The notes: generated by a model not told the origin, from the letters alone. A stretch of 36,404 nt of DNA from Bacillota bacterium (GCA_023435645.1 JAEYRK010000030.1:1-36404), one strand, 5' to 3'; counted from the first letter of the stretch, positions 17,595-26,526 are shown. Program-made: numbers and translations.

Positions 17595-19706
17595 TTACGA
17601 TTGATCATTGCGAAGTTGATTGTACCACTGCTCATTCATTTTCTGTAAAATCTCATCCTCAGGAAGTGGCTTACTGAATAAGTAGCCCTGCATCTTGTTG
17701 CATTTATGCTTCACCAAATAGTCCTTTTGCTCCGGTGTTTCTACACCTTCTGCAATCACACATAAATCCAGGCTTCTGCCCAAATTTACTATTAAGTCAG
17801 TAAAGGATTTTTCTTTTTTATTTTCATTAATTGTATCAATGAACACCTTATCGATCTTGAGGGTTGTAATCGGCAAGGACTTAAGATAGTTCAAAGAAGA
17901 ATATCCTTTCCCAAAGTCATCGAGTGCAATTTTAATTCCTTTAGAACGTAATAACTTTAGCTTGCCGGCAATCGTCTCATAGGATTCCATGAGGATGGAC
18001 TCTGTAATCTCCAGCTCCAGATGCTTGGCATTGATCCCGGCATTGGTAATGGTATCCATCACTATATCCACAAACTCCTCCTGCAGCAGCTGAATCATGG
18101 AAATATTGACTGAAATGTTTAGATTCTGATAGCCTGTCCGGTGCAGCCTTCGTAAGAACTCACAGGCTGTCTTTAGCACCCATATTCCAATCGGAATAAT
18201 CATGTGGTTCTCCTCAGCGATGCTGATGAATCTGTCCGGAGAAATCATACCGAGTTCCGGATTGTTCCAACGGATCAATGCCTCAAAGCCTGCGATGCTG
18301 TCCTTTTCAAAGTCATATTGTGGTTGATAATACAGTTCAAACTCATTGTTGACCAAAGCAAACCATAGGTTCTTTTCTATATACATTCGTTCTTCGATCA
18401 CTTCATTCAACGGTTCGTTATAAAGAACAATCCGGTTTCTTCCGCTCTCTTTTGCTTTATAGACAGCGATGTCAGCATTTTTTAACAATGCATCCGCATC
18501 TGTGCCATGCTCCGGAAATAAGGCAACACCTATACTTGCAGTAATGATGATACTGTTTCCCTCTACCATCAGAGGTGTCTTAAAGGTCTTAATCAGGTTT
18601 ATCGCACATCGTTCCACCTCTTCCTTTTTATTGAACTGTTCCATTAAAACAACAAATTCATCACCACCTATTCGAAAGAGTGCTTTCGTATTGATCTGAG
18701 ACTTCAGGCGCTCTGTTACATGAAGCAGCAGGGTGTCACCAAAGGAGTGTCCCATGGTATCATTGATGTGCTTGAATTTGTCGACATTGATATACAGGAG
18801 CGCGAACCGGCTGATATAGGTATCTGCCATAAGCGCATTCATTCTTTTATTCAGCAGCAGCCGGTTTTGCAAGCCGGTTAGCTGATCATGGTAGGAGACA
18901 TAGTGTAATTTCTCCTTGTATTCATTGATCTCACTGAGATCCATATGCATCCCGATCATACGGTAAGTATTATCCTTGTCATTGATGAGGACCTTCCCTT
19001 TTGCTTTCATCCACTTATACTCACCGGATTTTGTCCTCATTCTGTACTCACAGAAGTAATTGGGTGTTTTATTCCTGATATGTTCTGCTATGATCGTATG
19101 AACCTTTTCTCTGTCAGACGGATGAATGAGGTCCTCCAGGTGGATTAAATCCTTCATATCCTCCGGACTGAAGCCGGTTATTTCATACCACCGCTCCGAA
19201 AACCATCTTGAAGTATCAGTCTCTTCCCAAATCGCATCGTTGGTCGTCTCGAGAAAGGCCTGATATTTTTCCTCACTGACCTGGAGCTCCTCCTGATTTC
19301 TACTTAATTGCTCCTGACTATATGCTAACTGTTCATTCAGTAATTCCAGATCCTTATTTGCTATATGAACCTTCTTATGGTTGGCTGCCAATTCACTCTC
19401 CATCCTGCTGATTGTCCTGATGAGGGAGGATATCGATGCGAAGAGAATGACACTTGTTGCGATTACATAGATCCAGCCTTTGATGATGCTTAATAAAGTG
19501 ATTAATTCACTGTCGTCCGTAAGGCTCTTTAATATTTGATCGGATAAGAGTATCCAGGTTGCCCCAATGATAAAATATACGAGCGCAACCCCGATCGACA
19601 GCTTATAAATTCTTTTCCAATCCTTATGTACATAGGCACTCACTGCTTTATAAAACAATCCGGCCTCCTCATTTTTCTTGATATTATTGTTGGAATCGTA
19701 CCCCAT
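17595..19706 (-). CDS. Membrane PAS-GGDEF-EAL cyclic-di-GMP enzyme
   Basis: A 703-residue protein with two membrane spans (about 34-55 and 73-96), a coiled coil to about 145, a PAS domain with its PAC part (about 148-260), a GGDEF domain (about 265-430) and an EAL domain (about 440-695). The diguanylate cyclase motif GGDEF is intact at 347-351, but the usual RxxD inhibitory site just before it is absent (INTK there). The EAL part keeps EALIRW (E475), LEITES, DDFGKGYSSL and AEGVET, so phosphodiesterase activity is also plausible. The ATG at 19706 with GGAGG 5 bases upstream is chosen over a start at 19775, which lies inside the terminator hairpin. The net direction of c-di-GMP turnover cannot be told from sequence. 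Confidence 0.93.
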   Translation of the reverse strand: MGYDSNNNIKKNEEAGLFYKAVSAYVHKDWKRIYKLSIGVALVYFIIGATWILLSDQILKSLTDDSELITLLSIIKGWIYVIATSVILFASISSLIRTISRMESELAANHKKVHIANKDLELLNEQLAYSQEQLSRNQEELQVSEEKYQAFLETTNDAIWEETDTSRWFSERWYEITGFSPEDMKDLIHLEDLIHPSDREKVHTIIAEHIRNKTPNYFCEYRMRTKSGEYKWMKAKGKVLINDKDNTYRMIGMHMDLSEINEYKEKLHYVSYHDQLTGLQNRLLLNKRMNALMADTYISRFALLYINVDKFKHINDTMGHSFGDTLLLHVTERLKSQINTKALFRIGGDEFVVLMEQFNKKEEVERCAINLIKTFKTPLMVEGNSIIITASIGVALFPEHGTDADALLKNADIAVYKAKESGRNRIVLYNEPLNEVIEERMYIEKNLWFALVNNEFELYYQPQYDFEKDSIAGFEALIRWNNPELGMISPDRFISIAEENHMIIPIGIWVLKTACEFLRRLHRTGYQNLNISVNISMIQLLQEEFVDIVMDTITNAGINAKHLELEITESILMESYETIAGKLKLLRSKGIKIALDDFGKGYSSLNYLKSLPITTLKIDKVFIDTINENKKEKSFTDLIVNLGRSLDLCVIAEGVETPEQKDYLVKHKCNKMQGYLFSKPLPEDEILQKMNEQWYNQLRNDQS

Positions 19707-19741
19707 AGTCTCCTCCTTCACTAATTCTGCTGTAAACGACA

Positions 19742-19788
19742 ATAAAGGGTTCTTTTGTATACGAAAATAATACAAAATAACCCTTTAT
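19742..19788 (-). terminator. Long hairpin between response regulator and GGDEF-EAL genes
   Basis: ATAAAGGGTT (19742-19751) pairs with AACCCTTTAT (19779-19788), and inside, after one mismatch, TTTTGTAT (19753-19760) pairs with ATACAAAA (19770-19777), leaving a 9-base loop. It follows the response regulator stop by about 45 bases. Only TTG follows on the minus strand, so it may terminate incompletely and let some transcripts reach the c-di-GMP and chemoreceptor genes. Confidence 0.65.
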
Positions 19789-19831
19789 GAATAAATGAAA
19801 TATATTCTGTTTCTACCCAGAAATTTATCGG

Positions 19832-20944
19832 TTATGGAATCAATGCGTCTTCCTCATATTGACTGCGAAATTCTGTTGGTGTTACCCCGACGGCTTTTTT
19901 GAATAATCTGCTAAAGTACTCGGTATCCTTATATCCCAGCTTCTCTGCTATTTCATAGGTTTTTAACTCTCCATCTCGTAGAAACACCTTCGCTCTCTCC
20001 ATTTTCACCAGCGTAACATATTCGGTAAAGGATATCCCAATCTTTTGCTTAAAGCTTTCACTGATATAGGTTTTATTCATATACAGTCGATCCGCTGCCA
20101 GGGAAAGAGAAATATTGTTATCAATATTTTGAAATATAAATTGACATACCTGCTTTACGATTCCCTTATCCTGAAAATTAAGTTTCAGTGTTGTGATTAA
20201 ATAGCTTAAGCTCCTTACCCTATTCATAAACATCCGGTAGAGGATGGCTGACTTCTGATATTTCCCATCCTGAAAGCTATCATAGCCCGATGAATCGAGA
20301 AATAGCGTAAGCATCGGGTAGACCTTCCGCAATTCTTCAGTGATATCACATAGAATGTTTCGATACAAGCTGGCTGTTCGATGCAGTTCACCCTCAGGAA
20401 AGCTTTCCATTATTCGGTCCATAAACTGCGTAATCCCAAGAAGGGATTGTTCATCCCCGTTACGGATCAGGCTTATCAGAGCATTCACCTCATCCATAGT
20501 CAGACGAAGCTCCTGATCCTTCTGTGCTTCTTCCAGCTTTTTGATTCTGCCCTGCTCCAGCCTTTCATTATCAAGCAGCGCTTTCGCTCTCGATAGAACG
20601 CAGGATAATTCATCGGCATTCACCGGCTTGGGGATATAATCAAACGCTCCCAAAACGATTCCTTGCCTAGCATACTGAAATTCACTATAATCACTTAATA
20701 ATACCACACAGGAGCACAAATGTTGTTCAACAATGGCTCGGAGTAATTCAATACCATCCACCTTGGGCATCTTAATATCTGTAATCACAAGATCTACCGG
20801 ATTTTGTCCCAGCTTATTCAGTGCATCCTGTCCGTTCTGTGCTTCCTCACTGATCGTAAAGCCTGAGGATTTCCCCCAGAGCTTTAATCTTTTTAGCTCT
20901 GCTCGAGCGACCTCTCTGTCATCGACGATCATCACCTTATACAT
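19832..20944 (-). CDS. Response regulator, REC plus AraC-type DNA-binding domain (YesN-like)
   Basis: A 370-residue regulator. The receiver domain begins MYKVMIVDDREVAR, with the acidic pair D8-D9 and the phosphate acceptor D56 in VITDIKMPKVDG. A middle region of about 130 residues follows, then two AraC-type helix-turn-helix motifs at the C-terminus (LAADRLYMNKTYISESFKQK and EIAEKLGYKDTEYFSRLFKK, ending GVTPTEFRSQY). The ATG at 20944 is chosen because it starts the receiver domain exactly, although the frame is open to 21061. It overlaps the kinase stop (20937-20939) by 8 bases, so the two proteins are coupled. Typical targets of this class are sugar import and degradation genes. Confidence 0.93.
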   Translation of the reverse strand: MYKVMIVDDREVARAELKRLKLWGKSSGFTISEEAQNGQDALNKLGQNPVDLVITDIKMPKVDGIELLRAIVEQHLCSCVVLLSDYSEFQYARQGIVLGAFDYIPKPVNADELSCVLSRAKALLDNERLEQGRIKKLEEAQKDQELRLTMDEVNALISLIRNGDEQSLLGITQFMDRIMESFPEGELHRTASLYRNILCDITEELRKVYPMLTLFLDSSGYDSFQDGKYQKSAILYRMFMNRVRSLSYLITTLKLNFQDKGIVKQVCQFIFQNIDNNISLSLAADRLYMNKTYISESFKQKIGISFTEYVTLVKMERAKVFLRDGELKTYEIAEKLGYKDTEYFSRLFKKAVGVTPTEFRSQYEEDALIP

Positions 20945-23357
20945 TGCTTTCCCCCTGGTTGTCCTTCCTCTTAAGATCACATTCAATCGGTAACGTAAAA
21001 TACACTGTAGCACCTTTATTGTTCTTGCCTTCAATCCAGGCCCTTCCACCGTGTTTTTCAATGATTTTTTTCACTGTAATTAAACCTATTCCATTGCCTT
21101 CAAATTCATCACTGGTATGTAGCCGTTGAAATAAACCGAATAATTTCGCAGCATAATTCATATCAAAGCCGATTCCATTATCCTTAATATAAAATACATA
21201 CTCATTTTCCGTAATGGTTGCTCCTACAGTAATGATCGCATGCTCTCTGTTCTTGGTAAACTTAATGGCATTGGAAAAAATATTATACAGCACCTGTTTT
21301 AACAATGTCCTGTCAGCGAAGACCGTCGGCAGTCCTGTCTCAACCTTAAAGGTAATCCTACGGCCCGGAACCGAGCCTATGATTTCCTGGTAGCTGGCTG
21401 CAAATATCTCATTGCAATCCACCGCTTCAAGATATAACTCCCTCCTGGAAGCCGTGGAATACTGCAATAGCTTATTGATCATATCTATCATTTCAGAGCA
21501 AATTGTTCTGATGTGATTCAGCATCCCGGTGACCTCATCCCTTAATTCGCTCTGATAATCCTCAAGGATAATTTTGCTGTAGCCATCCACTGCCCTAAGG
21601 GGAGATTTTAAATCATGGGAAACCGTATAGGCAAAGGCCTCCAGCTCCTGCATCGCCTGCTGTAGGTCACGGGTACGTTCTATGACTCGCTGTTCCAGTT
21701 CTACATTTAATGTACCAATCTCTTCAATCGCTTTCTTATACTCAGTAATATTTTCAATCACTAAGCCTAATTGATTATTATCGATACGAAATGCACTAAT
21801 CAAAAAATACATCTCGTAATCCATAAAATATGTTTCAAATCGTGTGGCATTCCCTGTCCGAAGCACCTGCTCCAGGATCTCCAGGTCCTTGGTTCGTATC
21901 GGTAGAACCTGATTCCAGCTTTTCCCCAGAATCTCTTCCTTCCTCATCTGTGTCTGCTGCTCAAAGCTGGAGTTTACAGCAATAAACCTCACATCCACCA
22001 AGTGTTTCCTACTATCAAAGACCGGTTCAAAGACGATAAAGCCATTCATCATTCTGTCAAACAACTGTACATATCGTTCCTCACTGGCCATCAGGTTTTT
22101 CTGCATGAGGGACAATTCATCAAATTGCTGTCTCAGCTCCTCCTCCGAGGCTGTCAGGTCTTCATACAGAATCGACAGCTCAATATTACTGTCATATAAT
22201 TTCTTTTTCATTTTACTTATTTTTCGGAGATAGTATAAAAGAAATAATATGAAAGTAAATAGAGTTAAAATAATGAGAAGGGTCGTGGTGACAAGATCTC
22301 TGTAGGTCTCAAAGAAGGAAAAGGGTTGATTAATTATCTGACTTCCTTCCGGTAACCGGCTTTCAGGGATGGAGAAATGTTTTAATTGATTATAATCAAA
22401 TATATATCTGGTCGTATTCTCTTGCACAAAGGGTATGTCCGCAATACTGTCTCCCTGAAGATACTTCACCGCAATCTCTGCTGCCTTCTCGCCCATAAGC
22501 TTCCCACTTACCATACTACCACCAATGGCTCCATGGTTAATTCCAAACTCATAAAGATGATATACCGGAACCGAACTTCTTTGACTAATCAGTTCACAAA
22601 AATCTTCAAAGCCTACAGCAGCTCCCTCATCATCCATATAGTAGGTGGTGATGAGAATGGCACTATCCTTTGAAATGTGTTCGACCTGCTTCAGGATATC
22701 ACTGTAGGCTCCATCATTAAAATGTTTTACCTTAAGCTCCGGTGCGACTCTCTCAATCTCCCTGGTCACCAAATCCCCTGTCGATATACCGCTCTCCGTA
22801 TTATCAAAGACAACGGCTATTTCCTTCAGATCAGGATTAATATTTAGGGCCGCTTTGATCGTATTCTCTGTGTCCAGCTTCTCAATCACCCCGGTCACAT
22901 TCGTCATACCCTCAACTAAATCTTGCACCCCTGTATCATTGACACCGCTAAAAATGATCGGGGTATGAGGAAACAAGTCCTCTCTGTACTTCAGAGCAAA
23001 CTCCAAGGCAGCATCATCCGTAGTTATGACGACATCCATCTTCTTCCCGGCATACTTATAATATAGGCTGGAATAGAAATTCTCCAGGTTCACCGTGGTA
23101 GGATAGTTCTTCCAGTCCATATATTCAATATGGATGGAAAACTTATAAGCGGACTCCTGCAGATACCCAATGATCCCATCCTCCTGCTGATCCGTCCAGC
23201 TTAATCCGGTCTGATAAGAATGGATAATCAAAACCTCTTTTGTATCTATGGCTTCCGCAGTTACATCCAATTGATTAAGATTACTCCCAATTACCAGCAG
23301 GCAAAAGAGTATACCGATGCCTTGCTTCCATGAATTTAAAATAAGCTGAATCCTCAT
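20937..23357 (-). CDS. Sensor histidine kinase with periplasmic ABC_sub_bind-type sensor and PAS domain
   Basis: An 806-residue membrane kinase. After an N-terminal signal/anchor (about 12-34) comes an outer sensor of about 320 residues that resembles ABC-transporter substrate-binding proteins of the PF04392 type (VLIIHSYQTGLSWTDQQ, VDVVITTDDAALEFA-like core, IIFSGVNDTG). A membrane span lies near 357-380, then a coiled coil, a PAS domain (about 425-545) and the HisKA site FAYTVSHDLKSPLRAVDGY with the phospho-acceptor H581. The ATPase domain keeps the N box (NIFSNAIKF), DNGIGF and GNGIGL. The ATG at 23357 has AAGGAG about 5 bases before it. It is encoded together with the response regulator. 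The ligand is unknown; this sensor class can bind small molecules directly, without a transporter. Confidence 0.9.
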   Translation of the reverse strand: MRIQLILNSWKQGIGILFCLLVIGSNLNQLDVTAEAIDTKEVLIIHSYQTGLSWTDQQEDGIIGYLQESAYKFSIHIEYMDWKNYPTTVNLENFYSSLYYKYAGKKMDVVITTDDAALEFALKYREDLFPHTPIIFSGVNDTGVQDLVEGMTNVTGVIEKLDTENTIKAALNINPDLKEIAVVFDNTESGISTGDLVTREIERVAPELKVKHFNDGAYSDILKQVEHISKDSAILITTYYMDDEGAAVGFEDFCELISQRSSVPVYHLYEFGINHGAIGGSMVSGKLMGEKAAEIAVKYLQGDSIADIPFVQENTTRYIFDYNQLKHFSIPESRLPEGSQIINQPFSFFETYRDLVTTTLLIILTLFTFILFLLYYLRKISKMKKKLYDSNIELSILYEDLTASEEELRQQFDELSLMQKNLMASEERYVQLFDRMMNGFIVFEPVFDSRKHLVDVRFIAVNSSFEQQTQMRKEEILGKSWNQVLPIRTKDLEILEQVLRTGNATRFETYFMDYEMYFLISAFRIDNNQLGLVIENITEYKKAIEEIGTLNVELEQRVIERTRDLQQAMQELEAFAYTVSHDLKSPLRAVDGYSKIILEDYQSELRDEVTGMLNHIRTICSEMIDMINKLLQYSTASRRELYLEAVDCNEIFAASYQEIIGSVPGRRITFKVETGLPTVFADRTLLKQVLYNIFSNAIKFTKNREHAIITVGATITENEYVFYIKDNGIGFDMNYAAKLFGLFQRLHTSDEFEGNGIGLITVKKIIEKHGGRAWIEGKNNKGATVYFTLPIECDLKRKDNQGESNV

Positions 23358-23425
23358 TCGTACTCCTTTGTCTTCTCTGTGCTATACTAAAAGATACGAT
23401 TCTGATGTTTCCCGGCAACTGTAGT

Positions 23426-23449
23426 ACGAAAGGAGGACCTTCCTTTCGT
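23426..23449 (-). promoter_or_regulatory. Leader stem-loop upstream of the histidine kinase gene
   Basis: ACGAAAGGA (23426-23434) and TCCTTTCGT (23441-23449) form a perfect 9-bp stem with a 6-base loop in the leader RNA. The bases AGTACGA at 23423-23429, which partly overlap the stem, are an inverted copy of TCGTACT at 23358-23364 next to the kinase start, so an alternative pairing could cover the region between the ribosome binding site and the ATG. The role is inferred only. Confidence 0.45.
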
Positions 23450-23495
23450 TGTTCATATGTTTCTTTGCTATGTCGCTTAATGTTATTTTATGTAA

Positions 23496-23524
23496 ATTAT
23501 ACCTTAAATAGGATTCTATTTCAA
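23496..23524 (-). promoter_or_regulatory. Promoter of the kinase-regulator operon
   Basis: On the minus strand TTGAAA (23524-23519), a 17-base spacer and TATAAT (23501-23496) give a near-consensus housekeeping promoter. Transcription should begin near 23489, about 130 bases before the kinase ATG. Confidence 0.75.
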
Positions 23525-23602
23525 TACCTTACTTTGTTCAGAACCAATGAATTTTAAGGTATTTCTCAAGACAAGAGTAAATAAATGACTAAATTTCATT
23601 AT

Positions 23603-23653
23603 AAAAGGAAAAAGGAGGTTCCGAAGTAAATACGGAACCTCCTTTTTCCTTTT
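23603..23653 (-). terminator. Strong terminator hairpin after the GH36 gene
   Basis: A perfect 21-bp inverted repeat with a 9-base loop: the arm at 23603-23623 contains AAAAAGGAGGTTCCG and the arm at 23633-23653 contains CGGAACCTCCTTTTT. The outer arms supply A-runs and T-runs on both strands, so it works on the minus strand after GH36 and may also block plus-strand transcription. Confidence 0.88.
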
Positions 23654-23680
23654 TTGAGCAGGTCTAGTATGTAACTGATA

Positions 23681-25519
23681 TCAATAAATTGACGATAAGA
23701 GCCAGGCCTTGGCACTGAAATCACTGTCCAGACATCCATACTCCCTGACGATGTGATAATCCTTCATAAAATCCAGGCTAATCTCCTTGGAGGCCTCAAA
23801 TCTATGAGCTATCACCAATCGCTTCTGGCCAAGCTGTCGGATCAGCAGCTGCTCCCCTGTTGGTCTGTTATAGCTTGTAATCTTGTTCTCATAGGCGACC
23901 GTTATTCCGTCACCAAGGATATCTGATAGCTCCTTATAAAAATCGATTCCCTCCATGATGATACCCCATTGCTCATCTGTCAGGTTGTGTATATCTCCAC
24001 TGAGGCACATCCTGCCAAAAAAAGTATTTATGATGGAATAATACAATCTGTTCTTATCATCCTCCGCCCTGATCACTGCCCATATCTGGGTTTGTGACGG
24101 CTTAATTACTCTATGTAGGTTTGCTGCTATCACAGGAATGGATTTTATTTCATGGGCATCCGAAAAGCTTGCCTGAGATACAAGCTCCATCATGGAGGGC
24201 TCTAGTCTGTGGCCTCCGCTGGAGCAGTTTTCTATCACAAGCTCGGGAATTTCCTGCTTGAGCTTTTGAAAAAATACCTGACTTGCTAAAACTCTTTGCC
24301 TTAAGCCCTCACCAAGACTTTCCGCCCCGTCACAGCCTATTCCGATGGTATCATTATAATCCACCTTCAAGTAACCAAATCCCCCCTCCTTCAAGGTTCG
24401 TATAACGGTATTCTCCAGATATACCATTACCCAGGGATCGGTCATATCCCAAAAACGTTTGTCTCCAACGGTCAAAACTACTCCGTCTTTTTTCAGTAGA
24501 TGCTCCGTGTCATTAAAATACCTCGATTGCCTGCCCACCGATTCAAATTCAAACCAGAGGCCGGGAATCATACCACATTGCTTAATATATTCCGAAGTCT
24601 GCTTCAAGCCCCCGGGAAATTTATTCGTATTAACATCCCAGTCACCAATCGAGGACCACCAGAAGTCATCCTTCCCATACCAGCCTGAATCTATGACCAG
24701 ATACTGAATGCCCCTGTCTTTTAATTGATCGGCTATTCTTTTGATATTTTCAAAGCTGGGATTGCCCCAGGTAGTGCAGTACTCATTAAAGGCGATCCCC
24801 ATATTCTGATCTACAACTGAGCAATCAGGGCTTTGCGCCTTTACCAACTGATCGCATACCTCGTACAGAGAATTTCCCGTTGCTATAACCGCCTTCGGTG
24901 TTCTAAATTGCTCCCCGCAGGCGATATCCTTGAACCAATGTCCGTAGTCTCTGTCTGCAAGGCCACCGGCAATGGTCAGGGTTTCATCCTCCCTACACAA
25001 AATATCGATCTGCCAGGAAGAGGGGCAGTAAAGCTGTACCCCCAGGATTTCTCCGCTTGCACTGTTCTCCAGTGCGATAAAAGGGAAGTACTTCCTTACC
25101 GGCATAGAGCCTAAATTACCAAACTTCTCGACTCTCATACCATAGTTGTTCCAAGAGGGTTCCAGATGTAATTCTTCCACTGTTTCCGTCCTTAGCTTTC
25201 CCTCTGCACTCCAAAAGGACTGTAGTCTGTGGATTTTGTCTGCCTTAATCCCTCTGATTGCAAAGGATGACAGCAGCTCCAAGGTCACAGTCTCCTGATC
25301 TCTGTTCTCAAAGGTAGAACTTAGCTCTATGATCCCATTCCGCTTAATTTGGTGAAGCGTAAGATACTGTCCCCTATTATTTTGATAAACCATAGCATCC
25401 CCCTTGTCGAATTGCTTTACAAACTGAGGGTTTGCGTGACCCCTGCATAGGGTTAATCCATTGGAAAATCCCCCATTATGGTCGTCACTCCGTAGTTTAC
25501 ACTCAACATAATACTCCAT
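23681..25519 (-). CDS. GH36 family alpha-galactosidase
   Basis: A 612-residue clan GH-D enzyme with an N-terminal beta-sandwich (about 1-220) and a TIM barrel. Recognisable segments are YLVIDSGWYG, GDWDVNTNKFPGGLK, the nucleophile D387 in YLKVDYND, the NCSSGGHRLEP substrate loop, and the probable acid/base D454 in FSDAHE. It is somewhat shorter than the common 720-residue GH36 enzymes. The reaction is release of terminal alpha-D-galactose from raffinose-type or galactosylated oligosaccharides. No signal peptide is seen. The ATG at 25519 has GGAGG 7 bases before it. It sits between the CBM lipoprotein and the histidine kinase, separated from each by a strong hairpin. Confidence 0.9.
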   Translation of the reverse strand: MEYYVECKLRSDDHNGGFSNGLTLCRGHANPQFVKQFDKGDAMVYQNNRGQYLTLHQIKRNGIIELSSTFENRDQETVTLELLSSFAIRGIKADKIHRLQSFWSAEGKLRTETVEELHLEPSWNNYGMRVEKFGNLGSMPVRKYFPFIALENSASGEILGVQLYCPSSWQIDILCREDETLTIAGGLADRDYGHWFKDIACGEQFRTPKAVIATGNSLYEVCDQLVKAQSPDCSVVDQNMGIAFNEYCTTWGNPSFENIKRIADQLKDRGIQYLVIDSGWYGKDDFWWSSIGDWDVNTNKFPGGLKQTSEYIKQCGMIPGLWFEFESVGRQSRYFNDTEHLLKKDGVVLTVGDKRFWDMTDPWVMVYLENTVIRTLKEGGFGYLKVDYNDTIGIGCDGAESLGEGLRQRVLASQVFFQKLKQEIPELVIENCSSGGHRLEPSMMELVSQASFSDAHEIKSIPVIAANLHRVIKPSQTQIWAVIRAEDDKNRLYYSIINTFFGRMCLSGDIHNLTDEQWGIIMEGIDFYKELSDILGDGITVAYENKITSYNRPTGEQLLIRQLGQKRLVIAHRFEASKEISLDFMKDYHIVREYGCLDSDFSAKAWLLSSIY

Positions 25520-25628
25520 TTATATCCTCCTAATGGCTGTTCCATCCATATCCCACAGCTTCTCCCAGCAGCACCTTTTTTTTCCATCCAGTACTGCTAC
25601 TCCATATCCTGTTTTGACCACCTATAAT

Positions 25629-25669
25629 AAAAGAATTCTGATATCGATCAGTCGTATCAGAATTCTTTT
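25629..25669 (-). terminator. Terminator hairpin after the CBM lipoprotein gene
   Basis: A perfect 15-bp stem (AAAAGAATTCTGATA at 25629-25643 and TATCAGAATTCTTTT at 25655-25669) with an 11-base loop. On the minus strand it is followed by TTTTATTAT, a good intrinsic terminator; the plus strand also ends in a T-run. No clear promoter was found between it and GH36. Confidence 0.88.
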
Positions 25670-25711
25670 TATTCTATGATGGCCTCGGCTTACAATAACC
25701 GGGCTTACCTC

Positions 25712-26440
25712 TTAATTTGCTGAAGCATCTGCCTTTGAAGCATCCTTCAGGTACAGTTCTACATTGTCTATGGTTACAGTATGAGGGGCAAGCTCCCCGT
25801 CCGCCTCCTGAAACCCTAAGTTAAAGCAAAATCTTGGTGCCGGATCAGAGGGCTCTTCCATGATAAAGGTATGGCTAAAATGCTTCACTTCCTTTGTAAT
25901 CGCTGCATGCTCCTCTGATACATAGGGACGATAATCCCCTCCGTTAAGCTGAATACGCCACTCCATGGTTCGTTCCACCGTACTGCTGATATCAAAGGAT
26001 AGTTCATATTCTGCATTCTGAAGCAATGCAAAGCCATCACAGTATACCTGAACTGCATGACCGACACTACCGGTATTCTCAATGGTCACTTCCAGTTGTC
26101 CGTTTTCATTCACAGCAATCATACCAAATCCACCGGATTCCGTATAGGTTCCCCATTTCGTATCCTGCTGATCAAAATAGCCTCCCGGAATCAGGTTCTG
26201 ATCCGTTACCTCAAAAACCGGTTCATCCTTGGCAGCCGGAGCTTCTGTCGGTGCTACTGTTGGAGTAGGTGTCGGTGTCGCAGTCGGAGCCACTGTCGGT
26301 GCTTCTGACTTAGCTTCGTCCGTTGGTTTCGTATTATTCTCCTCTGTCGCTTCTTTCATCGTGTCATTCGTTCCCTTGCTACAGGCAGTAATGGTCAATA
26401 CAAAGCAGGCTGCCATTAATAATGCCAATAACCTTCTCAT
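25712..26440 (-). CDS. Lipoprotein with Pro/Thr linker and CBM4/9-like carbohydrate-binding domain
   Basis: A 242-residue secreted lipoprotein. The signal peptide ends in a lipobox ITAC with C20 as the lipid anchor. A flexible acidic and Pro/Thr-rich linker (about 25-75, with PTATPTPTPTVAPTEAP) leads to a single beta-sandwich of about 150 residues. That domain begins NLIPGGYFDQQDTKWG and ends HTVTIDNVELYL, the usual opening and closing of CBM4/9 (CenC-type) modules. It has no catalytic domain. It should sit on the cell surface and may hold polysaccharide near the cell. The ATG at 26440 has GGGGAGG 7 bases upstream. It has its own promoter and terminator, so it is probably transcribed alone. 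Confidence 0.82.
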   Translation of the reverse strand: MRRLLALLMAACFVLTITACSKGTNDTMKEATEENNTKPTDEAKSEAPTVAPTATPTPTPTVAPTEAPAAKDEPVFEVTDQNLIPGGYFDQQDTKWGTYTESGGFGMIAVNENGQLEVTIENTGSVGHAVQVYCDGFALLQNAEYELSFDISSTVERTMEWRIQLNGGDYRPYVSEEHAAITKEVKHFSHTFIMEEPSDPAPRFCFNLGFQEADGELAPHTVTIDNVELYLKDASKADASAN

Positions 26441-26497
26441 AATAAATCCTCCCCTTGCTCTCCTTAGTAAAATGGTAAAATATAGTGTTCTGAACTT

Positions 26498-26526
26498 ATT
26501 ATAAGCAATCTGGGAGAATTTTTCAA
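26498..26526 (-). promoter_or_regulatory. Promoter of the CBM lipoprotein gene
   Basis: On the minus strand TTGAAA (26526-26521), a 17-base spacer and TATAAT (26503-26498), the same boxes and spacing as the kinase promoter. Transcription should begin near 26491, about 50 bases before the ATG. Confidence 0.72.

Larger units (their letters stand above)
23358..23680. other. Intergenic region with kinase promoter, leader and GH36 terminator
   Basis: This 323-base stretch holds no credible gene. In minus-strand order it contains the GH36 terminator (23603-23653), an AT-rich spacer, the kinase promoter (23496-23524) and a leader of about 130 bases with a hairpin (23426-23449). Confidence 0.7.

Noticed and set aside
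23365..23489. A cyclic-di-GMP (GEMM) riboswitch in the kinase leader
   Set aside because: The leader has a hairpin and a GCCGGGAAAC stretch, but the conserved GEMM core and its two-helix arrangement could not be matched.
26220..26300. Short repeats GTCGGTG/GTAGGTG as a regulatory repeat array
   Set aside because: They encode the Pro/Thr-rich linker of the CBM lipoprotein, so the repetition is explained by the protein.
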